A stretch of DNA of 64,000 bases from Desulfuromusa sp. (GTDB taxonomy: Bacteria > Desulfobacterota > Desulfuromonadia > Desulfuromonadales > Geopsychrobacteraceae). Positions 1-10,514 of the stretch are shown piece after piece. The notes beneath the pieces are model-generated. The model worked only from the letters and a program-made list of their open reading frames with translations, was not told the origin of the DNA and did not search any database. Location: the NCBI GenBank assembly GCA_016744675.1, contig JADGDX010000005.1:1-64000 (forward strand), written 5' to 3'. Position 1 is the first letter of the stretch, and every line of letters starts with the position of its first letter. A program made the position numbers and the translations under genes.

Positions 1-72
1 CCCCAGGGGGATTCGAACCCCCGTCGCCGCCGTGAAAGGGCGGTGTCCTGGGCCAGGCTAGACGATAGGGAC
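1..72 (-). tRNA. tRNA-Glu (anticodon TTC), 3' end cut by window edge
   Basis: Reverse complement GTCCCTATCGTCTAGCCTGGCCCAGGACACCGCCCTTTCACGGCGG..GGTTCGAATCCCCCTGGGG; near-identical to 27977-28054. Confidence 0.95.
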
Positions 73-244
73 TTAAATTTATTAAGTCCCTGCGGGAAAC
101 GAACCCGCAGGTAAATCACAGGAGAGTTTAATACCTCAGGGCGGTGGAAACTTGCAAGAAAAAAATATCATAGCGGCAGCAAGAATCGGGTTGGAGAGTT
201 AATCAGCCAATGGTATTTTCAGGAAAATTCTAAAGGGAGACCCT

Positions 245-1117
245 ATGCCAGATGATTATCAACGCATAGCCAAAGCAATCCACTACCTGAAAGCTTCAAG
301 CCTCGACCAACCATCTCTTGATGAGGCTGCTAAGCACATCGGCTTGAGTCGTTTTCATTTTCAAAGACTTTTCCGCCGCTTTGCCGGTGTCAGTCCTAAA
401 CGCTTTGTGCAACACTTGACCAATGAACATGCTAAAACCCTACTAGACCAGTCAATGTCAATTCTTGATACCAGTTTTTCAGTTGGATTAAGCGGTCCAA
501 GTCGCCTACATGATCTACTAATCAGTGTAGACGCCGTTACGCCGGGGGAATATAAATCGGGTGGATCAGAGCTGCGCATTGAGTATGCGGTTCATTCAAC
601 CCCTTTTGGACAATGCTTTATTGCACTGACTGAACGTGGAATTTGTTGTCTCGAATTTATCGACTCAACAAACAAAGAATTCTCTATTCAGAAACTTCAA
701 AAGATGTGGCCGAAAGCCCGCATCAACGAAAACCCATCTCGGGCTGAACTTACAATTCAACAGATTTTCAATCCCCCCGATATATTTCCAAGGACGCCCC
801 TGCCCCTATTTCTTCAGGGAACAAACTTCCAGCTCAAGGTCTGGCAAGCATTGCTCAAGATTCCCGTCGGATGTGTCACATCCTATGGCTACCTTGCCGA
901 CAAGATTGGACAGCCATCAGCTAGTCGTGCCGTTGGCACTGCTATTGGCAATAATCCGATAGGATATTTGATCCCTTGTCACCGGGTCTTGCGTGGAGAT
1001 GGTCGCATTGGTGGCTATCGCTGGGGGATTGAGCGAAAACAGACAATTCTAGGAAAAGAACTTTGCGTCGCCCAAAGCTCAGACGAACAGTCCCCACACA
1101 CAGGGTTTATAGAGTGA
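245..1117 (+). CDS. AraC-type HTH fused to methylated-DNA--protein-cysteine methyltransferase (Ada-like, no Ada N-terminal Zn domain)
   Basis: HTH (LDEAAKHIGLSRFHFQRLFRR) plus MGMT active site IPCHRV. Confidence 0.9.
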   Translation: MPDDYQRIAKAIHYLKASSLDQPSLDEAAKHIGLSRFHFQRLFRRFAGVSPKRFVQHLTNEHAKTLLDQSMSILDTSFSVGLSGPSRLHDLLISVDAVTPGEYKSGGSELRIEYAVHSTPFGQCFIALTERGICCLEFIDSTNKEFSIQKLQKMWPKARINENPSRAELTIQQIFNPPDIFPRTPLPLFLQGTNFQLKVWQALLKIPVGCVTSYGYLADKIGQPSASRAVGTAIGNNPIGYLIPCHRVLRGDGRIGGYRWGIERKQTILGKELCVAQSSDEQSPHTGFIE

Positions 1118-1124
1118 ACAGAAA

Positions 1125-2882
1125 TCACTTCATTTTAGAGATCAAACGATCTTTCAAACCTCGGTCTTCGTAAGCCAGCATAAAATCATGGCGTTTCAAT
1201 AATCCCACAACTTTTTTATGGTTGTTTGGCTGAACAACGGGAAGGCAAGATGTCTTCTTCTTTTCAAACAAATGAAATGCGTCTTTCAAATCATCTTGCG
1301 TGGTCAGATACAACACATCCCTGGTCATAACTTCATCCACCACGATCAGATCCTTCAAATTTTCATATTTATCCAAAGAGTGCTGTAAATCGTTAATCGA
1401 CAGCATGCCAACCATTTCATCTTCCTGATTCAGCACAACATAATGTGGATAAGATGAATCCGCCATGCGAATCGCTATCTCAGCCAAAGTTGCCGCATTT
1501 GTAATCGATTCATAATCGTACAACATGACATCGGTCACTCGAATATCCTTCAAGCGCCCCACATCATGCCCTCTTACAATGTTAACTCCCTTGCGGATCA
1601 ACTTCATCTCATACGCAGAGTAACCAAAAAACAGTCGGACAAACATAACGCTGGTAATACATGCCACCATCAGCGGTAAAATTATTTCATAAGAATAGGT
1701 TATTTCAAACAACGTCAGCACTGCAGTAATGGGTGCCAACGTTGTCCCCGCGACAAAAGCTCCCATCCCCACCAACGCGTAACAACCTGGATTAATGGCA
1801 AATTGAGGGAAAAACTGTTCGGCTCCAATTCCGATAACTGAGCCGACTGCCGCGCCCAGAAACAGCGATGGCGCGAAAATTCCACCACTCATCCCCGACC
1901 CGATCGAAATTGACGTGGCCAACAACTTTACTCCCAAAATGACCAGCGCCACCTGTAGACCTAGACTATTGCTCAAAGCCGCGTTGACTGTTTCGTAACC
2001 CACGCCAGCGACTTGTGGGACCATCAAAATCAATCCACCCAAAATCAATCCACCTGTTGCCGGTTTTATCCAAGCGGGCATTCTAATTTTTTCAAACACA
2101 CGGTCGAATCCATAGATCATGCGAATAAATAAAATCCCTAATACCCCGGTAGATATTCCCAAAATCAGATAAATATACAACTCAGAATAACTATTAAGAA
2201 CAAATGGTGTGGAATTGAAGGTAATAAATTCTCCCCAAAATAGTTTTGAACCAACAGATGCGACAACAGCTGCAATAGTGATATGAGAAATATAGGTGAT
2301 TTCCATATCAAGAAGAATAATTTCCATCGCAAACATTGCCCCGGCAATCGGCGCGTTAAATGTTGCAGAAATCCCTGCTGCAGCCCCGGAGGCCAGGCAG
2401 ACCCGCCTTAAATCTGGGTTAAGATTAAACATTTGCGCAATCGACGAACCAACAGAAGCCCCTATCTGGACTACAGGACCCTCACGCCCCACCGACGCGC
2501 CCGTACCAATCAACAAACCAGTAATCAGCGCTTTCATAAGAGTAACTCTGTGTCGGATCCGGCTCTGCATATTGGTGACAGCAATAATCACTTCCGGAAC
2601 CCCAGGACCTTTAGCTTCGGGAACGACATATGTGATCAGAACACCTGCGACAAGTCCGCCAAACGTTGGAATCAATAGTGTTTGCCACCATGGAGCAGCC
2701 ATCACCCCGGCGAGAAAACCATCATCAACTGACCAAAATAATTGTTGAAAAAATTGGATTAACTTTCGGAAAACAATGGCACCTATTGCGGCAAGAGATC
2801 CTATGAGTAAAGAAAAAAACAGAAGGAAAAACTCAGGATTACTCAATCTGGAACGAACACGTGAAATCATATCTTTCATCAT
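1125..2882 (-). CDS. ClC-family chloride channel/antiporter with CBS domains
   Basis: GREGPVVQIG, GSGMSGGIFAPSLFLGAAVG motifs; C-terminal CBS pair. Confidence 0.93.
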   Translation of the reverse strand: MMKDMISRVRSRLSNPEFFLLFFSLLIGSLAAIGAIVFRKLIQFFQQLFWSVDDGFLAGVMAAPWWQTLLIPTFGGLVAGVLITYVVPEAKGPGVPEVIIAVTNMQSRIRHRVTLMKALITGLLIGTGASVGREGPVVQIGASVGSSIAQMFNLNPDLRRVCLASGAAAGISATFNAPIAGAMFAMEIILLDMEITYISHITIAAVVASVGSKLFWGEFITFNSTPFVLNSYSELYIYLILGISTGVLGILFIRMIYGFDRVFEKIRMPAWIKPATGGLILGGLILMVPQVAGVGYETVNAALSNSLGLQVALVILGVKLLATSISIGSGMSGGIFAPSLFLGAAVGSVIGIGAEQFFPQFAINPGCYALVGMGAFVAGTTLAPITAVLTLFEITYSYEIILPLMVACITSVMFVRLFFGYSAYEMKLIRKGVNIVRGHDVGRLKDIRVTDVMLYDYESITNAATLAEIAIRMADSSYPHYVVLNQEDEMVGMLSINDLQHSLDKYENLKDLIVVDEVMTRDVLYLTTQDDLKDAFHLFEKKKTSCLPVVQPNNHKKVVGLLKRHDFMLAYEDRGLKDRLISKMK

Positions 2883-3046
2883 TATCCCTGTTTTTTTTTT
2901 GTGGCATATCAGTAAAGCAGATATCCAAACCCGATTCGCCATTGATAATATCATTTCAACGAATCAGTTTCTCCTACTATAAAGCAATCATTATTTTCAA
3001 TCTTATTTAGGATAGACAAAGGCGGGGGAATAGTCGGTATTATCCC

Positions 3047-3400
3047 TTAGTTTGATTCTGGCACATCGAGTTCGAGTTGCTGTAGGATCATATCTTCACC
3101 AGCAATCACGTCAATATCTACTGCTTGACATTGTGGACAAAGAAAACTGACGCCCACAATCTCACCGCAGTAGCCACAGGAACAGGAAATTTCGACCTCC
3201 TGGTGAATTATGTCCAATGTTGCTTCTTCGGCAACTGTCCCTTTTTTACAGCTTTGATACGCTTCCATAAACAGACTGGGTTCAATACCCGACATGACAC
3301 CGATACTCACCGTAATTCGAGAAACTTTATCAGCGTTATGTTTGATGGCATCCTCTGAAACCAATGACATCAGTGCCGAAACAACGGAAAACTCGTGCAT
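3047..3400 (-). CDS. hypA: Hydrogenase nickel incorporation protein HypA
   Basis: MHEFSVVSALM N-terminus, two CxxC zinc motifs, operon context. Confidence 0.95.
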   Translation of the reverse strand: MHEFSVVSALMSLVSEDAIKHNADKVSRITVSIGVMSGIEPSLFMEAYQSCKKGTVAEEATLDIIHQEVEISCSCGYCGEIVGVSFLCPQCQAVDIDVIAGEDMILQQLELDVPESN

Positions 3401-4392
3401 TAACAAATCCTCGGTAAAATTTCACCTGATGGATATTCCATAAGGCGTTCAGTGCCGTAATCAGACTGTAGAATAACATGGGGGTGGGCGTGTTTCTCCA
3501 TAACGGTACCGATAAGCGCTGCATGCGGATAGCCTGCTTGGTGTAAAACTTCAAGAGTCGATTGACAATCTTGCTCAGCGACAGATAAAACAAATGTTCC
3601 TTCACAAGCCAGCGTAAAGGGGTCAATCCCGAGCATTTCACAAAAACCAGAGACTGGTGTACTGATCGGCACTTGATTCTCCACAATGTGGATAAGATGG
3701 TGACTCTGTTCTGCCCACTCGTTGAGAACGGCACTGAGACCACCACGGGTTGCATCACGCATGGCATGAATGTGTAGTTTTTTGTTGAGCAACGATTCTA
3801 TTCCTGGCCATAAGCTGCGACAGTCAGAGCGCAATCCATGGACCGAAATTTCTTCGCGCGCAGCAAAGATACAGGCACCATGTTCAGCAATCGGGCCAGA
3901 AACAATAAGTTGATCCCCAGTCTGGATATGGCTAACTGCACAATCGCAAACTAATTCCCCGATCCCTGTCGTATTGATAATAATTTTATCAACTGCTCCC
4001 TTTGGGACAACCTTTGTGTCCCCAGTAATAACCTGAACACCTATTGTTTGCAGCTCTGAGGCCATACTAGCAACAATTTTTTTGAGCAGATCAATTTCAA
4101 ACCCTTCTTCAATAATAAATGCGACCGTTAAATATAGGGGGCGCGCACCACGCATGGAAACATCATTGGTCGTTCCAGCAACGGCAAGTTTTCCTATATC
4201 GCCGCCTGAGAAAAAAAGAGGGTCAACTGTGTACGAATCGGTGCTGACAGCCAGTGTCCCTATATTGACCACAGCAGCATCGTCCATTGTCGAAAGAATA
4301 TGATTCTCAAATCCAGCGACAAAAATATCGCGGATTAAACATTGATTTTCCAAGCCTCCCGAGCCATGGGCCAATAGAATTCGGTCTGCCAT
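3400..4392 (-). CDS. hypE: Hydrogenase maturation protein HypE
   Basis: LAHGSGG, STDSYTVDPLFFSGGDIGKLAVAGTTND; C-terminal PRIC. Confidence 0.96.
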   Translation of the reverse strand: MADRILLAHGSGGLENQCLIRDIFVAGFENHILSTMDDAAVVNIGTLAVSTDSYTVDPLFFSGGDIGKLAVAGTTNDVSMRGARPLYLTVAFIIEEGFEIDLLKKIVASMASELQTIGVQVITGDTKVVPKGAVDKIIINTTGIGELVCDCAVSHIQTGDQLIVSGPIAEHGACIFAAREEISVHGLRSDCRSLWPGIESLLNKKLHIHAMRDATRGGLSAVLNEWAEQSHHLIHIVENQVPISTPVSGFCEMLGIDPFTLACEGTFVLSVAEQDCQSTLEVLHQAGYPHAALIGTVMEKHAHPHVILQSDYGTERLMEYPSGEILPRIC

Positions 4393-5516
4393 TAATATCT
4401 CCTGTAACGGTAGTAAGCAGCACAAGCTCCTTCATTGCTGACCATGCAGCTCCCCTGTGGGGACGAAGGTGTGCAACCTTTTCCAAAGAGGGCACAGTCT
4501 TTAGGCTGTGCATGGCCCATCAGGATTTGACCACATAGACAGCCAGAGGTTTTTTCCTGCGTTGCCCTTGGGCAGTAACGACTAAATTGCTGTTCAGCAT
4601 CGATCTCAACATACTCATCACGCAATTTCATAGCAGAGTTCTCAATTGTCCCGATCCCTCTCCAGATAAAATCTTCTCTTGTTTCAAAGTATTTAGAAAC
4701 CAATGCTTGTGCCTTTAAGTTTCCTTCAGGTTTTGCCGAACGAGAATAGCAATTCTCAACGATTGCTTTATTGTCACACAGTTGCAACAAGATTTTGAGG
4801 ACAGCATCTAAAACGTCAATAGGTTCAAAGCCTGAGATAACAACAGGTTTGTGGTGTTGCAATGCAAACGGCTCGTAGATTCCTGTGCCGGTTATGGTCG
4901 TTACGTGTCCCGGCCCGATGAAAGCGTCGATATGTCCGCCCTGTTGCAGAATCAATTCGATTGCTGGTGGAACAAGCACATGGTTGATGTGAAAAAACAG
5001 GTTGTTTACCTTGAGTTGTCGTGATTGCTCAATCAGTAATGCTGTCATTGGAGTTGTTGTTTCAAAGCCAATGGCAAAATAGATGACTTTTTTGTGTGGA
5101 TTCTCCGTCGCTATTTTGATGGCATCCAGCGGGGTATAAACAAATCTGACGTCTCGGCCCTCTGCCCGCGCATGTTGCAGGGAGGTGCGACTTCCGGGAA
5201 TCTTAATCATGTCACCAAGAGTGACCAAGATTGTATCCTCCATGGACGCTAACGCAATCGAGGCATCAATGCGATGCTGAGGAAGAACACAAACCGGGCA
5301 CCCCGGACCATGAATGAAACGGATTGAATCAGGGACAAGTTGATCCAGCCCGTATTTGACGATAGAAAATGTGTGGCCGCCACAGACCTCCATAATATTA
5401 ACTGGTCGGTCAAGATCCTGAGCCGCCTGATGGATTTTGTGGCTGTAGGCACGAATTATATCCGGGTTACGGTAACCGGAGTACAGTTTATCCGTCGTCA
5501 GAGGTTGACTTCCCAT
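4392..5516 (-). CDS. hypD: Hydrogenase maturation protein HypD
   Basis: MEVCGGHT, GPGCPVCV, GFETTTP; Fe-S cysteines at the C-terminus. Confidence 0.96.
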   Translation of the reverse strand: MGSQPLTTDKLYSGYRNPDIIRAYSHKIHQAAQDLDRPVNIMEVCGGHTFSIVKYGLDQLVPDSIRFIHGPGCPVCVLPQHRIDASIALASMEDTILVTLGDMIKIPGSRTSLQHARAEGRDVRFVYTPLDAIKIATENPHKKVIYFAIGFETTTPMTALLIEQSRQLKVNNLFFHINHVLVPPAIELILQQGGHIDAFIGPGHVTTITGTGIYEPFALQHHKPVVISGFEPIDVLDAVLKILLQLCDNKAIVENCYSRSAKPEGNLKAQALVSKYFETREDFIWRGIGTIENSAMKLRDEYVEIDAEQQFSRYCPRATQEKTSGCLCGQILMGHAQPKDCALFGKGCTPSSPQGSCMVSNEGACAAYYRYRRY

Positions 5517-5763
5517 CAGGGTCATTCTCCTGTATATCACTACTGAGTAGTAACTCTTCGTGTAATTCAAGGGTTCTGAGTGCTTCTTCAGCATCAATCT
5601 TACTCATAGCAATACCGATATGCACCAAAACCCAATCACCGACTTCAACGTTGTTTTCTACGAGAGCCAAATTCGCTTCACGCGAAACACCCATGGTGTC
5701 TACCGTTGCAGTACAGAATTCATGGTCAATCGACACAATTTTTGAAGGAACAGCTAAACACAT
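5488..5763 (-). CDS. hypC: Hydrogenase assembly chaperone HypC
   Basis: MCLAVPSKIVSI N-terminus, HIGIAMSKIDAEEA. Confidence 0.96.
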   Translation of the reverse strand: MCLAVPSKIVSIDHEFCTATVDTMGVSREANLALVENNVEVGDWVLVHIGIAMSKIDAEEALRTLELHEELLLSSDIQENDPDGKSTSDDG

Positions 5764-5778
5764 TTTGACCTCTTTATA

Positions 5779-6486
5779 TTATAGGAGTTCCGCATCATTT
5801 TTTTGTGCCCAGCCAAGGATCTCTTTCCACAATTCGGCAAAGCCATGTTTTGTTTTTATATCTGTCTGTAGAATTAATGCGTTTGGATTGATTTCTTTAA
5901 TCTCTCTGGTGCTGCGTTCAAGGTCAAAATCGAAGTGAGGAAGGAGATCGACTTTGGTGAAGATGACCACGTCAGCCATGCGAATCATGACCGGATATTT
6001 GACTGGTTTATCATCCCCTTCTGGGATTGAGACGGCAACAATGTTCTTATGGGTTCCCAATGCAAATTTACTGGGACAAACCAGATTACCAACATTTTCA
6101 ACAAAAAGAACTTTAATGTCATCAAGGGGAAGTTGTTCCATTGATTCAGAAACCATCGCAGCGGACAAATGACAAACACTACCCGTTGAGATTTGCTGCG
6201 CGGAAACACCTTTATTCCTGATTCTGTCGGCATCACGCTCTGTCGCCAGATCACCTTCCAAGACCCCAAGCTCAGACAGTTGACCCTGATATTGGTCAAT
6301 TAAACCTTCCAATAGAGTTGTTTTCCCACTACCGGGTGATCCCATGAGATTGATACCAAAGATTTTTCGCTCATTGAGCTTAATACGCGTCTGGTCAGCG
6401 ACCTGATCATTTTTTTTAAACAGACTGCGCATATCTTCGACTGTTTTTGTGTTGCTGTTTTCTACGGGAGTTGTTGGCTGGTTCAT
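5779..6486 (-). CDS. hypB: Hydrogenase nickel GTPase HypB
   Basis: GSPGSGKTTLL P-loop, FVENVGNLVCP; operon context. Confidence 0.95.
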   Translation of the reverse strand: MNQPTTPVENSNTKTVEDMRSLFKKNDQVADQTRIKLNERKIFGINLMGSPGSGKTTLLEGLIDQYQGQLSELGVLEGDLATERDADRIRNKGVSAQQISTGSVCHLSAAMVSESMEQLPLDDIKVLFVENVGNLVCPSKFALGTHKNIVAVSIPEGDDKPVKYPVMIRMADVVIFTKVDLLPHFDFDLERSTREIKEINPNALILQTDIKTKHGFAELWKEILGWAQKNDAELL

Positions 6487-6546
6487 AATATCTCTCACTC
6501 TATGTTTGAAGGACAAACCTCAGTGATGAGGAATGAGTTTATTAAT

Positions 6547-8856
6547 TTATTGATCATGCCTTAATGCGTAGGCCAATTGCCCCAAGCTGATGCCTCCATC
6601 GTTACAAGGAATTTTAGGTGGAAGGTAGAACGTGTATCCTCTCTTGGGTGCTATGAAAAAAAGACGCTCAACCAAGCAGGAATTTTGAAAAACACCTCCA
6701 CACAGGAGCGCTTCTTTTCGGCCTTCCGCATCCATAATGCAGCAAATGATATTGACGAGCATGTTTACAAAAGCCGTAACACCTCTCACCTGATTATTTT
6801 CCATGGACATGGCCAAAATTGCATCGGAGCAATCGATTAAGCCATTGTCAACGTTGAACTTGTAGCAAATATCTAGGTCTGGATCAAAGTACTTTTCCAT
6901 CATGAGCCCGCTTTCCCCTTCAAAGGAAAGAACCTGATAGAGGCCAAGCAGGGACGCTGCAGCATCAAATAAACGACCGATTGAGCTAGTTTTCGGCGAA
7001 TTGATTTTTTGTCTGTACATTGCCCAGAGTAAGGCTCTGTCCTCTTGTTCCCATGATGTTGTGCAAGGGTTTGAGGTCTGTATGGCGTCTTCCCCGAGCA
7101 GGTCAAACAGTAAGCCGATAGCAACACGTCTAGGTTCCTTGACAGCCTTTTCTCCTCCAAGCAAAGGAAATGGTTTCAGATGGGCGACTCTGCGATAACC
7201 ACGATAGGATGTTGTCAAAAATTCTCCACCCCAAATCGTTCCATCATCACCATATCCAGTGCCATCCCAACATATCGACAAAATTTCTGAATCAATCCCC
7301 ATACCACTGGCAACCATTCCCGAGAGAGCATGAGCATAGTGATGTTGTACACTAATGACCGGAGCTGATTGCTGATGTGCCCAGTGAGAAGTCGTATAGT
7401 TTGGATGTTTGTCACAAACAATAATGTCTGGCGTAAATTTATACAGATTGAAGAAGGTCTCAATTGTCTGCTGGTAGTATGCTTTTGCGCCTAACGTCTG
7501 CAGATCGCCCACATGAGGGCTGAGAATCGCCTGACTATTGAGTCCTAAACCAATCGTATTTTTTTGATCTGCACCGACGGCCAGAACTCTTTTATCTAGA
7601 GATTCTGGCAAATTGAAATTTGCGGGAGCATAACCACGTGCTCGACGGATCATAATTGATACGTCTCCAGCACTATTGATGACACTGTCATCGCACCCAT
7701 TCACGATGTCTCGATTAAATTCTAGGACATACTCAATAACAGAGCCGAGCCTGTTCTTCAGTGTTGTGCTGTCTGTAATAATTGGTTCGTCTGAGATGTT
7801 AGCACTGGTTGCAATGATTGGGCGATCAAGTTGATTGAACAGCAACTGTAAAAGCGGTGTGTAGGGGAGGAATAGACCAATTCGGTCAAGTCCCTTCGTG
7901 ACCTCAGCGCAGCACGCCCCTTTGTCTTGGACAATAACAATAGGCCTTTGATGACTTTGGATCAGATTTCTGGATGAGACATCAAAAACACCATATCTTT
8001 CCGCCATATCGACATCTTTGACCATGACCGCAAAAGGCTTGGTCGGTCGATTTTTTCGGCACCTCAATTCCGTGACTGCTGATGCGTTAAGAGCGTCACA
8101 AATGATATGAAAGCCGCCCACCCCTTGAATCGCAACGACACATCCCTGCTCAATTTTTTTGGCAATCCAAATGATGGGTGATTCGGTTACAATTGCCTCT
8201 CCCTCAACCGTTGACAGCATCATCTTAGGCCCACACTCGGGACAGCTGGTTGCTTCAGCGTGAAAACGTCTGTTTGAAGGGTTCTCATACTCCTGTTGAC
8301 AGCTGTGGCACAGAGGGAAGGGGCTCATCGATGTCGCCGGTCTATCGTAAGGAAGGCTACGGATGATCGTGTAACGCGGACCACAATTTGTACAATTATT
8401 CAGTGGATACTGATAACGACGATTGTTGGGATCTTGGATTTCATGGTCGCAGTCGGAGCAGATCGTGACATCAGGGGGAAGAATGGCTTCGGTCGTTTCA
8501 ACCTGCTCTGATTGAAGGATTGCAAATCCCTCGCTAGAGGTAGTCTCCGTTGCATGAACATCAACTTCATCAATGACAGCAAGCGGAGGAGCGTCGGCTC
8601 TTAATTGCTCAAGGAAATTATCGAGCTTAGACTGCCGACCTGTTGCAGTAATATGTACGCCTACGGGTGTGTTGCAAACCGATCCGGAAATACTATTTTC
8701 TAATGCAATTCGATAGACGAAGGGTCGAAAGCCAACTCCCTGCACAGTCCCTCTGACTGTTATAATACATGAGATAAGGTCTGCTGAGTGTCGAGGAGTT
8801 GATACCACTGAAATCTGCTTCCGAGTCATTATGTGAGGATGATTGTCAGCAACCAT
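6547..8856 (-). CDS. hypF: Carbamoyltransferase HypF
   Basis: Acylphosphatase motif GTVQGVGFRPFVYR, zinc fingers, VQHHYAHA. Confidence 0.96.
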   Translation of the reverse strand: MVADNHPHIMTRKQISVVSTPRHSADLISCIITVRGTVQGVGFRPFVYRIALENSISGSVCNTPVGVHITATGRQSKLDNFLEQLRADAPPLAVIDEVDVHATETTSSEGFAILQSEQVETTEAILPPDVTICSDCDHEIQDPNNRRYQYPLNNCTNCGPRYTIIRSLPYDRPATSMSPFPLCHSCQQEYENPSNRRFHAEATSCPECGPKMMLSTVEGEAIVTESPIIWIAKKIEQGCVVAIQGVGGFHIICDALNASAVTELRCRKNRPTKPFAVMVKDVDMAERYGVFDVSSRNLIQSHQRPIVIVQDKGACCAEVTKGLDRIGLFLPYTPLLQLLFNQLDRPIIATSANISDEPIITDSTTLKNRLGSVIEYVLEFNRDIVNGCDDSVINSAGDVSIMIRRARGYAPANFNLPESLDKRVLAVGADQKNTIGLGLNSQAILSPHVGDLQTLGAKAYYQQTIETFFNLYKFTPDIIVCDKHPNYTTSHWAHQQSAPVISVQHHYAHALSGMVASGMGIDSEILSICWDGTGYGDDGTIWGGEFLTTSYRGYRRVAHLKPFPLLGGEKAVKEPRRVAIGLLFDLLGEDAIQTSNPCTTSWEQEDRALLWAMYRQKINSPKTSSIGRLFDAAASLLGLYQVLSFEGESGLMMEKYFDPDLDICYKFNVDNGLIDCSDAILAMSMENNQVRGVTAFVNMLVNIICCIMDAEGRKEALLCGGVFQNSCLVERLFFIAPKRGYTFYLPPKIPCNDGGISLGQLAYALRHDQ

Positions 8857-8891
8857 CCTCGCATAATGTTTGTCTCATTTGAAGTTGATAT

Positions 8892-10502
8892 TTATGTTGT
8901 GAATTTACTCAGCTGTTCTTCCAGTTGACAGATTCGGCCAGTGATCTGTTCTGCACTAACTGCGACGGCCGTAGAAGAATGGCTTATCTCAGCTCCCGAA
9001 GCTTTCACAGATGCGGCATAGCCTGCAACCTCAGAGGATGCTGCCGCTTGTTCTTCAGTGGTTTTTGCTACGTTGTTGATATTTTCTGAAACACCTATAA
9101 TCGCTGTAACAATATTTTCCATGGTTGTCCCAATTTCCTGCACAGACATCGCACCGCGTTTGACCCCTTCAGCATTTTCCGTAGATTGCTTCATTGCCTC
9201 TTTCGTGTCATCCTGAACAGATTGAATCATTGTCGCGATTTCCTCGGCAGCTCCAGCCGATCGGGAAGCAAGGTTGCGAACCTCTTCTGCAACGACAGCA
9301 AAGCCTTTGCCTGCATTACCCGCTCTGGCCGCTTCAACTGCGGCGTTAAGGGCAAGAAGGTTCGTCTGGAAGGCAATTTCTTCAATTGTCTTGAGAATTT
9401 TTCCGATCTTTTCAGAGTTACCTTCAAGGTCAGACATCTTCTCAGTAAACGTTTGCGTATTTCCATAGATTTTATTCATACCACCGACAACTTCAGTGAC
9501 TCGATCAAGTCCATCGGAGGCGAGCTGGCGAGTATCGTGTACTTGCTGAACCACCTCGCTGTTTTCCTGAACGATTGCATCGACAGATGCACTGAGCTGC
9601 CGAGCTGTTTGTTCATTTCCTTCAGCGGCTCCCGTCAGATCAATGACCGTCTGTTTAGATTGAGACGCTGTTTGCGTAAGATCATTGGACGTGGAATGCA
9701 GTTCCCCAGCAAGCCCTTTGATTGGAACGAGAATATCAGAAATCTTTTTCATCAGCTGATTAAGCAGGGCACTGATTTCGCCAAGTTCACTCTTGTTGAC
9801 AGGGAGTCTCTTCGTTAAATCTCCATCACCAGAAACAATGTCTGCAAGACTTCTCTGTAACCTTTGGGTTGGGCGTACGAGTGAATACCAGACAAAGAGG
9901 AAAACAAGAACAAGCAAACCAATAATCGCTGCTGTTGCAATAGCAAGGTAGGTCGTGCGACTTTTTTCAATGGCTATAAACTTTGAAATATCTGAGGAAA
10001 CTTTAAAGTAGGAAGAAATTTGCCCCTCCCGACCGTTGTAGTCTTCCGCTACGACTCCATCATGACAGCGCAGACATGATGAGACGATAGGAATACCAAT
10101 GTACTCATCATAAAAATTACCATCAATTTGACTGTGAATGAGTTTGTGGTCTTTCGCCAGCGATTGGACGAGCCTGTTAGGTCCTGTTTCTGGACTTGAT
10201 TCTCCACTTTGGTAATACACTTCTCCATTGAGAGTTCCGATCAGCTTGACGCTTTTAATGGTTTCCCCCGGAGCCATTTCAAGCTGTTGCCAAAAGAGTT
10301 CCATGTTCCCTGTTGTCAAAGGAATTCCAAGGCTTCTGACGACAAGGCCGGCCTGCTCATTGAGCATGGAATCAACAGCTGGAGTGACCAACTGTTTAGA
10401 GCTATACCACCATCCGAAAAAGCCTGGAGTGGCGGCGATGGCCAAAGCGATCGATATAAAAATGAGAAATTGAAACCTGGTTTGTTGTAGAAACGTTTTC
10501 AT
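8892..10502 (-). CDS. Methyl-accepting chemotaxis protein with periplasmic CxxCH heme-binding motif
   Basis: N-terminal TM, SSCLRCHDG in periplasmic part, HAMP, MCP signalling hairpin (TIEEIAFQTNLLALNAAVEAARAGNAGKGFAVVAEEVRNLA). Confidence 0.93.
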   Translation of the reverse strand: MKTFLQQTRFQFLIFISIALAIAATPGFFGWWYSSKQLVTPAVDSMLNEQAGLVVRSLGIPLTTGNMELFWQQLEMAPGETIKSVKLIGTLNGEVYYQSGESSPETGPNRLVQSLAKDHKLIHSQIDGNFYDEYIGIPIVSSCLRCHDGVVAEDYNGREGQISSYFKVSSDISKFIAIEKSRTTYLAIATAAIIGLLVLVFLFVWYSLVRPTQRLQRSLADIVSGDGDLTKRLPVNKSELGEISALLNQLMKKISDILVPIKGLAGELHSTSNDLTQTASQSKQTVIDLTGAAEGNEQTARQLSASVDAIVQENSEVVQQVHDTRQLASDGLDRVTEVVGGMNKIYGNTQTFTEKMSDLEGNSEKIGKILKTIEEIAFQTNLLALNAAVEAARAGNAGKGFAVVAEEVRNLASRSAGAAEEIATMIQSVQDDTKEAMKQSTENAEGVKRGAMSVQEIGTTMENIVTAIIGVSENINNVAKTTEEQAAASSEVAGYAASVKASGAEISHSSTAVAVSAEQITGRICQLEEQLSKFTT

Positions 10503-10514
10503 TGGATCTCCCAT

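Noticed and set aside
2296-2748. 150-aa ORF antisense to the ClC gene, and many similar antisense ORFs under hypF, hydrogenase, proV and purA
   Set aside because: Lie opposite strong conserved CDSs with no independent start signals; shadow ORFs
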